Shown here piece by piece: positions 7,897 to 16,092 of a stretch of DNA of 34,704 nucleotides. The translations under genes were made by a program, and so were the position numbers. A model generated the notes under the pieces. The model made no database searches. It was given only the letters and a program-made list of their open reading frames with translations, and was not told the DNA's origin. Origin of the DNA: Gammaproteobacteria bacterium (lineage in GTDB: Bacteria; Pseudomonadota; Gammaproteobacteria; UBA5335; SLRW01); contig SLRW01000028.1 in assembly GCA_007130745.1 (NCBI GenBank), forward strand, positions 1 through 34,704, in the 5' to 3' direction. Position 1 is the stretch's first letter, and the number at the start of each line of letters is the position of its first letter.

Positions 7897-8711
7897 ACCA
7901 GACACTGATTGACATAGGCGCCAACCTGACCGGAAAACCCTTTGAGCGCGATCGCGAGGCGGTCATCGCACGGGCCCGCGAAGCCGACGTGGACTGCATG
8001 ATTGTGACCGGCACTGATCGCGAGGCCAATCAACGCGCCCTGGAACTGGCCCGGCAATGGCCTGGAGTGCTGTATGCCACTGCCGGAGTTCACCCGCACC
8101 ATGCCCACAGCCACAATCAGCAAGACCTTAAGGAAATACACGCCTTGGCCGCGCAACCCGAAGTGCGGGCCGTGGGCGAAACCGGCCTGGACTATTTCCG
8201 CGATTTATCCCCCCGTCGGGAGCAACAGCACATGTTCGAGGCTCATCTGGAGATCGCTGCCGACACCGGGTTGCCGGTTTTTCTCCACCAGCGTGAAGCC
8301 CATGCTGATTTTCTGCCGATCCTGGCGCGTCACCGCGATCGCATCTCAAACGCGGTAGTTCACTGTTTCACCGGTGACGGAGAAGAACTGGCCGCCTATC
8401 TGGACCTGGACCTGTACATCGGTATCACCGGCTGGATCTGTGACGAACGCCGCGGACTACATCTGCGCGATATCGTTCACCGCATTTCGCAACAGCGCAT
8501 TATGCTGGAAACCGACTGTCCCTATCTGCTGCCCCGTGACCTGCCAGACAAACCCCGAAACCGGCGTAATGAGCCGGCCTTTCTGCCGCACATTCTGGCT
8601 GCGGTGGCCTCGGCACGGGACGAAGACCCGGCAACACTGGCGTGCGCCAGCACCGCCAATGCACGACGTTTTTTCGGGATAGAGACGAACCCGGACAATC
8701 GCAGTTTGTGA
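7893..8711 (+). CDS. tatD: TatD 3'-5' DNase
   Basis: A 272-residue metal-dependent hydrolase that resembles E. coli TatD closely along its whole length. E. coli TatD is a 3'-5' exonuclease used in peroxide-damage repair. As in E. coli TatD, the N-terminal HxH of the wider family is replaced (DIGANLTG, residues 7-14). Metal and active-site residues are E96 (GETGLD), H132 (VFLHQR), H157 (VVHCFTG) and D208 (LETDCPYLLP). The YIGITGWICDERRGL segment and the PYLLPRDL-RRNEP tail are TatD hallmarks. It overlaps the preceding small gene by four bases. Despite the name, no tatABC is present here. Confidence 0.93.
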   Translation: MNQTLIDIGANLTGKPFERDREAVIARAREADVDCMIVTGTDREANQRALELARQWPGVLYATAGVHPHHAHSHNQQDLKEIHALAAQPEVRAVGETGLDYFRDLSPRREQQHMFEAHLEIAADTGLPVFLHQREAHADFLPILARHRDRISNAVVHCFTGDGEELAAYLDLDLYIGITGWICDERRGLHLRDIVHRISQQRIMLETDCPYLLPRDLPDKPRNRRNEPAFLPHILAAVASARDEDPATLACASTANARRFFGIETNPDNRSL

Positions 8712-8768
8712 CTGTCTCACCGGCCACGCTATGATGAAGCCGATCCGGACATGATGAGGTAAACGATC

Positions 8769-9257
8769 ATGAAAGCTGCTCCCTTGCGCGCGTTTTATCC
8801 ACTTGCCCTTGCTGCTGCACTCTTGCTTGCACTGGCGCCGCTGACGGCGGTCGATGCCAGTAGCATGTATCGATGGGTGGACAACCACGGCAATGTGCAT
8901 TTCAGTGATCAACGGCCCTCAGGGCGCGATGCCGAGCGGGTCGGCAGTGAGCGTCACATGGGACCGGCACAGGCCGAAGAACCCCCCGCAGAACAAGCAG
9001 GTACGAATGACGATCAGGACCGCCGCCAGCAGCAGGAACGCTACGAGCAGCGTATGCAGGAGCAGGAAGCACAACGCGAACAGGCCGAGACCCACAACCG
9101 GGAGCTGTGTGAACGCATACAGCAAGAGCAGGCCCGTTTGCAGCAGGGCGGGCGATTCCGCGCGCCCGGCGAAGATGGTGAGCCTCGCTTCTTGAGCGAA
9201 GAACAACGCCAGGAACGCATTACCAACAACCAGCGCATGCTTGAGGAGAGGTGCTGA
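8769..9257 (+). CDS. DUF4124 periplasmic protein with Gln/Glu-rich helix
   Basis: A 162-residue exported protein. Residues 1-31 are a signal peptide: a Lys/Arg start, then a long Ala/Leu core, with likely cleavage after VDA-S. A DUF4124 motif follows at about 33-50 (MYRWVDNHGNVHFSDQRP). Residues about 75-125 are highly charged and Gln-rich (RRQQQERYEQRMQEQEAQRE) and likely form a coiled coil or extended helix. Two cysteines, one mid-helix (LCERI) and the C-terminal one, could form a disulfide. GAGG lies before the ATG. It ends one base before the transaldolase GTG. Function is unknown; the family is common in gammaproteobacterial envelopes. Confidence 0.8.
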   Translation: MKAAPLRAFYPLALAAALLLALAPLTAVDASSMYRWVDNHGNVHFSDQRPSGRDAERVGSERHMGPAQAEEPPAEQAGTNDDQDRRQQQERYEQRMQEQEAQREQAETHNRELCERIQQEQARLQQGGRFRAPGEDGEPRFLSEEQRQERITNNQRMLEERC

Positions 9258-9258
9258 A

Positions 9259-10251
9259 GTGACTGCAGAACAATCCGCATCAGCCAGCAAGGTCGCCGAC
9301 AACCAGCTTGACAGCTTGCGCCTGCACAGTGTGGTGGTCGCCGATACCGGTGATCTGGAAAGCATACGCGCCTACCGACCCACAGACGCCACAACCAACC
9401 CAACACTGATTCTCGCCGCGGCGGGCAGCGAACAAGCCGGTGAGCTGATAGATGCGGCCATTGCCGAGACGGCTCAGGGCGATGCAGCACAGCGCATGGA
9501 TGAGGCCATGACCCGGCTGTCGGTCAAATTCGGCTGCGAGATCCTCAAACTCATCCCGGGCCGGGTCTCCACTGAAGTCGACGCCCGCCTTTCGTTCAAT
9601 ACCCGTGCCAGCATCGACAAGGCACACGAATTGATCCGCCTGTACGAACAGGCCGGGATTGAACGCGAGCGCATCCTGATCAAGCTGGCGGCCACCTGGG
9701 AAGGCATTGAAGCCGCCCGTACCCTGGAAGCCGAAGGCATCCACTGCAACATGACACTGATGTTCAGCCTGGCCCAGGGCATTGCCTGTGCTCACGCCGG
9801 CGCCACCCTGATCTCGCCTTTTGTCGGCCGGATATACGACTGGTACTGCAAACATGAGAGCGTGGAAGACTTCACACCCGAAACCGACCCGGGTGTGCTT
9901 TCCGTGCGCCGGATCTACACCTGGCTCAAGAAATTCGGCCATGACACCGAAGTCATGGGCGCGAGTTTCCGCAAGCGCGATCAGGTGGTGGCGCTGGCAG
10001 GCTGCGACCTGTTGACCATATCCCCGACCCTGCTTGATGAACTGCAATCCAGCCGCGAGCCGCTCACCCGCCAACTGGACCCGGAGACGGCCCGCGCCAG
10101 CGACATGGCGCAAGCAAAACTGGACGAACCCGCGTTTCGCTGGCAACTCAACGAAGATCCCATGGCGACCGAGAAACTGGCCGAGGGCATCCGAAAATTT
10201 GCCGCTGACGCCCGCAAACTGGAAACACTACTGAGCGGACAGGGAATATAA
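9259..10251 (+). CDS. tal: Transaldolase
   Basis: A 330-residue transaldolase of the TalA/TalB type in the non-oxidative pentose phosphate pathway, transferring dihydroxyacetone units. D29 lies in VVADTGD, the DATTNPTLIL loop spans 43-52, and the Schiff-base lysine K142 lies in RILIKLAATWEGI. ISPFVGRIYDWY and the C-terminal DPMATEKLAEGIRKFA match E. coli TalB closely. The start chosen is GTG at 9259, because GAGGAG at 9243-9248 lies at proper spacing. An in-frame TTG at 9241 would lie inside the preceding gene. It has about 12 extra N-terminal residues relative to TalB. No other pentose-phosphate gene is adjacent. Confidence 0.94.
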   Translation: MTAEQSASASKVADNQLDSLRLHSVVVADTGDLESIRAYRPTDATTNPTLILAAAGSEQAGELIDAAIAETAQGDAAQRMDEAMTRLSVKFGCEILKLIPGRVSTEVDARLSFNTRASIDKAHELIRLYEQAGIERERILIKLAATWEGIEAARTLEAEGIHCNMTLMFSLAQGIACAHAGATLISPFVGRIYDWYCKHESVEDFTPETDPGVLSVRRIYTWLKKFGHDTEVMGASFRKRDQVVALAGCDLLTISPTLLDELQSSREPLTRQLDPETARASDMAQAKLDEPAFRWQLNEDPMATEKLAEGIRKFAADARKLETLLSGQGI

Positions 10252-10466
10252 GTTATTGCCCTGAAAACACACGGCCTGGCGCACGCACCTGCCCGCCCGT
10301 TGTCATAACTGGTCGCTTCGTCGGCTTGCTGACGCCGTGTATCGCAACCCCCTCTGCCCACTGACAGTTTTTCTTCACATCAGCCATCCCTTTGGGCATA
10401 GTGCAGCAGATACATACGCGGTGCTGCTGTCCGCACCGACGACCCCGGCAGGGGAAGGGGGCTGGC

Positions 10467-11714
10467 ATGAACATCCCCAACGAACGCAGAAATAGCGCCT
10501 CGGGTACCGCTGTAACCCCGCGCGCTGCAACCACAACTAACAGCGACCTGAGCCGCAAGCGCGTGCTGGCCGGCCACGCCGCGCTGGCTAGCGGACTGTA
10601 CTGGGTGGCGCTGGCGGCTTTTACCGGCATCACCGGCTGGCTGGGGCTGCCGACGATTGATCTTGCTGCCTTGCTGGGCATTCTTGCCGTCGCCGCTTGC
10701 ATGATTGCCATCAACTTCATTTATGTGCGCATCTTCATGGCTGAAAATGCCGTGCTGGGTTTTCAGGGCGTTACCGCTGTCTCCACCGCCGCTCATGCTC
10801 TGCTTACCCTGGTCTTCGCCATTATTGAGGGTTTCGGCATGGCCACCCTGTTTATTCTGGTGGTGGGTACGCCGGTGGTGCAGGTCTTTTTCGGGCTTAA
10901 CTTCGGCATGCGGGCCACCCTGTTATTTGGCGTGCTGACGATTAGCGCCTTCGCGCTGGCCTACTTCCTGGGACCGGTACAGGAACACACCATAGCCCCC
11001 GAAATCTTCCAGATTGCCATCATCATGGTAGCCTGCCTGACCATTCTCTCAGCCGTGGTCAATGGCCGCGCGCGCGCCAAGAAATACATGATCGTGCAAC
11101 TGCTGCGGGAACAGCAGGAACGTAACAAGTTGATTGAGGAGCAAAACCGCAAGTTCGAGGAGCAATCCCGCGAGCTGCAACGCATGTCCATGATTGACGG
11201 ACTGACCGGGGTCGCCAATCGTCGCCACTTTGAAGAGAGCCTGGAACGCGAGTGGCAGCGCAGCCGACGAGCGCCGACGCGCCACCCCCTTGCCCTGATT
11301 ATGGTAGACGTGGACCACTTCAAAGCCTTCAACGATGCAGCCGGACACGTGCATGGTGATGACTGCCTGACACGCATCGCACAAGCACTGGAAGCCGCTG
11401 CAGCCCGGCCGCCGGACCTCGCTGCCCGCTATGGTGGCGAAGAGTTTTCGATTCTGCTGCCCGACACCAATCTGGAAGGTGCGCTCGCCATCGCCGAGCG
11501 CATACGTGAGCACATCAGTGCGCTGGATATTGTGCACCCTGCCTTCGACGACAATCGTCGCATTAGCGTCAGCCAGGGCGTGGCCGTATTTGATCCTGAT
11601 CTTGATCGTCAACCGACCACCCTGGTCCGGCGCTGTGACGAAGCACTTTATCGCGCCAAGGCCGCAGGCCGCGATCGCATCGAAGTCACCCCCGCACAGG
11701 AAGAGGCGAATTGA
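10467..11714 (+). CDS. Membrane diguanylate cyclase (GGDEF)
   Basis: A 415-residue protein. The N-terminal 30 residues are polar. About six membrane segments follow, near 38-58, 66-90, 100-120, 124-145, 150-170 and 181-199. Residues 205-240 are a Gln/Glu-rich coiled-coil linker, then comes a GGDEF domain (241-405). The active site is intact: GGEEF at 323-327 and metal-binding D281 in MVDVDHFKAFND. The inhibitory I-site RPPD (314-317) lies exactly five residues before GGEEF, so product inhibition by c-di-GMP is expected. I do not recognise the membrane sensor domain as a named type. AGGGGAAGGGGG precedes the ATG. Confidence 0.92.
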   Translation: MNIPNERRNSASGTAVTPRAATTTNSDLSRKRVLAGHAALASGLYWVALAAFTGITGWLGLPTIDLAALLGILAVAACMIAINFIYVRIFMAENAVLGFQGVTAVSTAAHALLTLVFAIIEGFGMATLFILVVGTPVVQVFFGLNFGMRATLLFGVLTISAFALAYFLGPVQEHTIAPEIFQIAIIMVACLTILSAVVNGRARAKKYMIVQLLREQQERNKLIEEQNRKFEEQSRELQRMSMIDGLTGVANRRHFEESLEREWQRSRRAPTRHPLALIMVDVDHFKAFNDAAGHVHGDDCLTRIAQALEAAAARPPDLAARYGGEEFSILLPDTNLEGALAIAERIREHISALDIVHPAFDDNRRISVSQGVAVFDPDLDRQPTTLVRRCDEALYRAKAAGRDRIEVTPAQEEAN

Positions 11715-11735
11715 GCCTGGACCTGCGGTGTTTTG

Positions 11736-12260
11736 TTAGCCGCGCCGCCGTGGCAAGGCGTAACGTACGGGCAGCCGCTCGGCCATAGAGTGCATGCGCA
11801 TGAAACAGCTCACCGAGGAAGCCACCGGATCTGAGCGATCACCATCATGGGCGATGCAACGCACGAATATGATCGAACGGGTCACGTGGTAGCTTTCAGC
11901 TTCGGCAATCAATGCACGTCCAGGCGCCGCCGCGCGCAAAGGGTCAATGCGCAGATCCAGCGTGGCCACGAAATGTGGCGGATCAAGACTGAAAAAAGCC
12001 GCCGCGCCACTGGTCTGATCGATAAGCGAAGTCAGTACGCCGGCATGCAAATAACCCGTCGCGGGATTGCCAACCAGGTCTTGCCGATAATCCACCCGCG
12101 CGCTGACCCGACCAGGACCAGCCTTGATTGCTTTCATGCCCAGCCGCCGACTGTGCGGCACGGTGGCAAACATCCGGTGTGCAGCATACCAGCGCACCAG
12201 CGGCAGCCTGAAGAACAAACCCAGCAAGGTACTGCGCAGAGCCAGTCTCACGGGATGCAT
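11736..12260 (-). CDS. PaaI-family hotdog thioesterase
   Basis: A 174-residue hotdog-fold protein. The core motif is GYLHAGVLTSLIDQTSGAAAF (about 68-88), where the H-x-G-x4-L-x-D pattern is the PaaI-type acyl-CoA thioesterase active site with catalytic Asp. VATLDLRIDPLRAA matches the conserved strand that follows. The first 30 residues (LGLFFRLPLVRWYAAHRMF) form an amphipathic or hydrophobic stretch. It converges on the diguanylate cyclase and diverges from the MaoC pair across 249 bp. The neighbouring enoyl-CoA hydratases hint at acyl-CoA metabolism. The substrate is unknown. Confidence 0.8.
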   Translation of the reverse strand: MHPVRLALRSTLLGLFFRLPLVRWYAAHRMFATVPHSRRLGMKAIKAGPGRVSARVDYRQDLVGNPATGYLHAGVLTSLIDQTSGAAAFFSLDPPHFVATLDLRIDPLRAAAPGRALIAEAESYHVTRSIIFVRCIAHDGDRSDPVASSVSCFMRMHSMAERLPVRYALPRRRG

Positions 12261-12404
12261 GAGGCAATATCACTCCCTGTCGTGGTTGCTGTCCGTGGGT
12301 GCCGAAACCGCTACTTTAGCAGAAGCTGAAACCGCCAGAGCCGGCCGGCGCACCAGCCAGCTGTCAACCCGTTCTAGCGCTGCCAGGCAACCAAAAATAA
12401 CTGC

Positions 12405-12434
12405 TTTTCATCTCTGCCGAGGCATGGGTAGAAT
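12405..12434 (+). promoter_or_regulatory. Weak sigma-70-like promoter before the MaoC pair
   Basis: TTTTCA (12405-12410), an 18-bp spacer and TAGAAT (12429-12434) form a weak candidate promoter about 75 bases upstream of the first MaoC gene, inside the 249-bp divergent gap. The rest of the gap shows no gene or clear repeat. Confidence 0.3.
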
Positions 12435-12509
12435 GCCGCCTCCACATTCACAGACCGGACAAGCATTCACTCGCCCCGGTACTGCCTGTTCAGCAACACC
12501 GGAGCATGC

Positions 12510-12989
12510 GTGCAAACACTTTACTGGGAAGATTTCGAGGTGGGCGAGCGCTCGGTATTTGGCGCCGAAAGCGTCAGCCGTGATGATTTGCTCGATTTTG
12601 CCCGCCGCTACGACCCCCAGCCGATGCACACCGATGAGCAGGCGGCCAGTGAAGGCTGGCATGGCGGACTGATTGCCAGTGGCTGGCATACGGCCGCCTT
12701 GTGTATGCGCATGATGGTGCGCCATGTACTCAACCGCTCGAGCTCCATGGGTTCACCGGGCGTGGAATATGTGCGCTGGCTGGCGCCGGTGCGCCCCGGC
12801 GACACTCTGCACCTGAGGATGGAAACTCTATCGAGACGGGTTCATCCGCGGCGCCCCGAACTCGGCTTTGTCACCAACCATTTCGAGGTGCTCAACCAGC
12901 ACAACGAGGTAGTTATGGGCATGCGCTCCGGCGGTATGTTCCTGCTGCGCGAACCGGCGGCTGAGGCAACTTCCGGGGGAGACTCGTGA
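12510..12989 (+). CDS. MaoC-family (R)-specific enoyl-CoA hydratase, copy 1
   Basis: A 159-residue single hotdog-fold hydratase. The catalytic Asp and His of the MaoC/R-hydratase family are D35 and H40 in RRYDPQPMHTDEQAA. A substrate-tunnel loop GGLIASGWHTAAL (52-64) and SPGVEYVRWLAPVRPGD follow. Known family members hydrate trans-2-enoyl-CoA to (R)-3-hydroxyacyl-CoA, feeding polyhydroxyalkanoate or lipid synthesis. The start is GTG at 12510 with GGAG at 12501-12504. It overlaps the second copy by four bases (GTGA), so translation is coupled. No phaC is in the window. Confidence 0.87.
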   Translation: MQTLYWEDFEVGERSVFGAESVSRDDLLDFARRYDPQPMHTDEQAASEGWHGGLIASGWHTAALCMRMMVRHVLNRSSSMGSPGVEYVRWLAPVRPGDTLHLRMETLSRRVHPRRPELGFVTNHFEVLNQHNEVVMGMRSGGMFLLREPAAEATSGGDS

Positions 12990-13450
12990 GCCTGCAGTTT
13001 TTTGAGGATTTCCAGCCGGGCGAAAGTCGGACGTTCGGCAATTACACTCTTGGCGAGGACGAAATCACTGATTTTGCCCATGACTACGACCCGCAACCGT
13101 TCCATATTGATAACGAGGCAGCCCGCAACAGCATTTTCGGCGGACTGATTGCCAGTGGCTGGCACACAGCCGCCGTGATGATGCAACTGTTCGTTGAAAA
13201 TATATTGCAGGACTGCGCCACCGTCGGCTCACCCGGCTTCGATGAACTGCGCTGGCACAAACCCGTGCGCCCCGGTGACACCCTGCACGTAGAGGCAACC
13301 TGCATGGACACCCGCCCCTCTGCCTCGCGCCCGGAAATCGGCGCGGTGGATTATGCGCTCAAGGTACATAACCAGCACGACGAACTCGTCGCCAGCGTCG
13401 TCTATATCGTGCTGCTTCGACGCCGAGAACAGGGTCATGCACAGGGCTGA
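12986..13450 (+). CDS. MaoC-family (R)-specific enoyl-CoA hydratase, copy 2
   Basis: A 154-residue paralogue of the gene it overlaps. D35 and H40 fall at the same positions (HDYDPQPFHIDNEAA), and the loop GGLIASGWHTAA is identical between copies. Divergence is mainly at the N-terminus and in the region after residue 62, so the two may form a heterodimer or have different chain-length preference. It starts at GTG 12986 within the end of copy 1. A gap of 86 bases precedes the alpha/beta hydrolase. Confidence 0.87.
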   Translation: MSLQFFEDFQPGESRTFGNYTLGEDEITDFAHDYDPQPFHIDNEAARNSIFGGLIASGWHTAAVMMQLFVENILQDCATVGSPGFDELRWHKPVRPGDTLHVEATCMDTRPSASRPEIGAVDYALKVHNQHDELVASVVYIVLLRRREQGHAQG

Positions 13451-13536
13451 ACGCCCGGCCAATTTACCCTGCCCCCGCCTCGCCGTATGATCGGGCTGTT
13501 AAGAAAACGCTGATTCATTCGTCACGGAGCCCCCTG

Positions 13537-14415
13537 ATGCAGGGAATCGACATCACCACACCTCGCGGGCATTTCCACGTTCGCGACAGCACCGGCGATG
13601 GCACGCCGGTGGTCATGCTGCATGGCTGGCCGGAAAGCAGTTATTGCTGGACCCATGTCGCCGCGCATCTGGACCCGCGCTGGCGGGTGATTGCCCCGGA
13701 CCTGCTGGGGCTGGGCGACAGCGGGCGCTGCGCGGAGCTTGAACGCTACCGCAAACAGTCACTGGCAGCCGACATACTAGCCGTCCTGGATGCAATGCAA
13801 ATCGATGACTTCCTGCTGGTCGGCCATGACTGGGGCGGCGTGGTGGCCCAGGAAATGGCTATTGCCGCGCCTGCACGCGTGCGCGCCCTGGTGTTGATGA
13901 ATATCGCCCTGATCAACAACCTGCGCGGCAATCTGGAGGTCATCGAAAACCAGCGAAACTCAAGCTCGTTTGCTATCTGGTACCAGCATTTCCAGCAAAC
14001 GGAACTGCCGGGCAAACTGATTCCGGGTAATGAGCGCCACTGGCTTGGCTATTTCCTGCAGTCATGGGGCGGCGAATTTCCCGCCGACAGCTTCGAGGAA
14101 TACGTGCGCATGTACAGCATCCCGGGCACCCCCGAGACCGGCGCCAACTATTACCGCAGCATGAATGACGACATTACCCGCTGGGCCGGTCTGGCCGGGC
14201 ATGTCTACCCAATGCCGGGGTTATATATCTACGGCAAGCAGGATCCGGTCATTACCCCCGATTACCTCAACCACCACGAGGACTGCTTCGAACAGATTGA
14301 AGTGGTGGAAATCGAGGCCGGACATTTCTTGCAGGAAGAGCAACCACAGCAGGTGGCCGATCACCTCAACCGGTTTTTTAAGCAAACGCTGGCCAATTAC
14401 TCTGCGTTTGCTTAG
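13537..14415 (+). CDS. Alpha/beta hydrolase (epoxide hydrolase / haloalkane dehalogenase type)
   Basis: A 292-residue alpha/beta hydrolase with a cap domain (about 125-220). HGWPES (29-34) provides the oxyanion hole. The nucleophile is Asp, D98 in GHDWGG, which places it with epoxide hydrolases and haloalkane dehalogenases rather than serine esterases. The acid is probably D236 (YGKQDPVI) and the base H263 (EAGHFLQEEQP). HGxP is usual in epoxide hydrolases, so that activity is favoured; fluoroacetate or haloalkane dehalogenase cannot be excluded. It ends four bases from the converging ubiA stop. Confidence 0.85.
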   Translation: MQGIDITTPRGHFHVRDSTGDGTPVVMLHGWPESSYCWTHVAAHLDPRWRVIAPDLLGLGDSGRCAELERYRKQSLAADILAVLDAMQIDDFLLVGHDWGGVVAQEMAIAAPARVRALVLMNIALINNLRGNLEVIENQRNSSSFAIWYQHFQQTELPGKLIPGNERHWLGYFLQSWGGEFPADSFEEYVRMYSIPGTPETGANYYRSMNDDITRWAGLAGHVYPMPGLYIYGKQDPVITPDYLNHHEDCFEQIEVVEIEAGHFLQEEQPQQVADHLNRFFKQTLANYSAFA

Positions 14416-14419
14416 CGGA

Positions 14420-15433
14420 TCAGGCCGGGGGAACGGCGTAAATATAGTCCAGCAACAACCCGCAGAACACCGCCAGGCCAAACCAGTTGTTATGCAAAAA
14501 GGCCTGGAAACAGCCCTCGCGCGAGCGGCCATGAATTAACACCTGGTGCCACACGAACAGGCCGGCGCCCACGACCAGGCCACCGTAATACCACACCCCC
14601 AGCTCTGCCTGCTGTCCCACCAGCACCATCCCCGCCAGCATTAACAGCTGGACGACACCGATAATATGCCGGTCCAGCGGACCAAAAAGGATGGCGCTGG
14701 ACTTGACGCCGATTTTCAGGTCATCGTCACGATCCACCATGGCATACATGGTGTCGTAGACAATGGCCCACAACAAAACGATGAAAAACAACAACCACGC
14801 CAGCGGCACCAGCGTGCCGGTCTGGGCGGCGAAGGTCATCGGCACGGCCCAGCCAAAAGCAGCCCCCAGAAAGGCCTGGGGCATATGGGTAAAGCGCTTG
14901 CTGAAAGGATACAACACCAGCAAACCCAGTCCGGCAAAGGCCAGTATGATGGTGAGCGGATTCATCAAGAGCACCAGACCAAAACCGATCAGGCACAACA
15001 CACCAAACAGAATCAGCGCCTCGCCCAGGCTCACACGCCCGGTGGCCAGGGGGCGTTCGCGAGTGCGGGTCACGTGGGGATCAATGCGCCGGTCGGCCAC
15101 GTCATTGATAATGCACCCCGCCGAGCGCATTACAAAAACACCGGCCACAAACACAATCAAAACCAGCGGCTCGGGACGCCCCTCGCCGGCGATCCACAGC
15201 GCCCACAACACGGGCCAGAGCAGCAGCAATATGCCGCGCGGGCGGTTCCAGCGCATCAATACCACATAGGCATCGGCTCGCTCAGCCACCCGCGGCGCCC
15301 ATGTTTTCCACAACCGCGTACAAGTTGCAGCGAATTGCCGGCACCATCCCAGACCCGCTTCAATGGATCGCTCCAGAGATCGCTCCAGCTCGCGGCGCAT
15401 ATCAGCCAGTTTATGCTTCAGCTTTTGCTGCAC
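14420..15433 (-). CDS. ubiA: 4-hydroxybenzoate polyprenyltransferase
   Basis: A 337-residue multi-pass inner-membrane prenyltransferase that attaches the polyprenyl tail to 4-hydroxybenzoate in ubiquinone synthesis. The two aspartate-rich Mg-diphosphate motifs are NDVAD (110-114) and the loop YDTMYAMVDRDDDLKIG. About eight or nine hydrophobic helices are visible. It is longer than E. coli UbiA because of about 45 extra N-terminal residues that are highly charged (KHKLADMRRELERSLERS). The GTG start at 15433 lies inside the end of ubiC (16-bp overlap); an in-frame ATG at 15400 is an alternative. It directly follows ubiC, the enzyme that makes its substrate. Confidence 0.93.
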   Translation of the reverse strand: MQQKLKHKLADMRRELERSLERSIEAGLGWCRQFAATCTRLWKTWAPRVAERADAYVVLMRWNRPRGILLLLWPVLWALWIAGEGRPEPLVLIVFVAGVFVMRSAGCIINDVADRRIDPHVTRTRERPLATGRVSLGEALILFGVLCLIGFGLVLLMNPLTIILAFAGLGLLVLYPFSKRFTHMPQAFLGAAFGWAVPMTFAAQTGTLVPLAWLLFFIVLLWAIVYDTMYAMVDRDDDLKIGVKSSAILFGPLDRHIIGVVQLLMLAGMVLVGQQAELGVWYYGGLVVGAGLFVWHQVLIHGRSREGCFQAFLHNNWFGLAVFCGLLLDYIYAVPPA

Positions 15434-16029
15434 CTGTTCCGCGTCCCTTCCAGCGCCAGCACAAAGGCAGGCAGAAAAAATTCGCTCACCAGTAACGGTT
15501 GCCCCCGTAACAGGAACACCGAACGCCGCCCCCGCAGGGGCTGATTATCAGCCAGCAGGCCTTCGCCACGGAGCTTCCTGCACAGACCATCAGATGGCGG
15601 CAGACAACCCAATTCCAGCGGCCCGCGGCGAACCCGCACATCGGCAAACAGAGTGGCCCCGAGCGGGCGCCGCCCCTGGCGGCGCAAATGCCGCCAGGAC
15701 CCTTCCAGCCCGCAGGGGGGCACCAGCGAGCGAGCAAATACCAGTGGCTCGTTATCCCGGCAAAGATAAACCTCTCGCACCAGCGGCCATTGCCCTGAAG
15801 GCATGGCCAGCAGACGCCTTTCATCGGCAGCCACCGGCCGGCGTGACTGACTCAGCACTCGCACTGCGAACGACCGATCGGCGCAGATTTCACGCACCAG
15901 TGCCGTTAGCGAGCCATTGTCGAGCAGCACCCGGCGTAGCGCAACCGGCAGCCGCGCTGCCGGCACAGCCCTGCGTGGCAACCAGCCCCGCCGACCCGCC
16001 ACCGCACCGCTGGCAAGTGCTTTATTCAT
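15418..16029 (-). CDS. ubiC: Chorismate pyruvate-lyase
   Basis: A 203-residue UbiC that splits chorismate into 4-hydroxybenzoate and pyruvate, the first committed step of ubiquinone synthesis. Recognisable parts are R95 in LVREVYL, RPLGATLF (about 121-128), and E183 in VSEFFLPAF; the Arg and Glu match the active-site positions of E. coli UbiC. The protein is about 40 residues longer at the N-terminus than the E. coli enzyme and Arg-rich there. The ATG at 16029 is chosen because AAGG lies about nine bases upstream. It overlaps ubiA and follows recG by 63 bases. Confidence 0.88.
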   Translation of the reverse strand: MNKALASGAVAGRRGWLPRRAVPAARLPVALRRVLLDNGSLTALVREICADRSFAVRVLSQSRRPVAADERRLLAMPSGQWPLVREVYLCRDNEPLVFARSLVPPCGLEGSWRHLRRQGRRPLGATLFADVRVRRGPLELGCLPPSDGLCRKLRGEGLLADNQPLRGRRSVFLLRGQPLLVSEFFLPAFVLALEGTRNRCSKS

Positions 16030-16092
16030 ATCTGATCCCTTGTAAGGAAAGGCTTTTTGCCTTTTCAAGCGCAGGAGAAAACGCGCGGCCGC

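Noticed and set aside
7893..8711. TatD as part of a twin-arginine export operon
   Set aside because: No tatA, tatB or tatC is nearby; TatD is a DNase and its name is historical.
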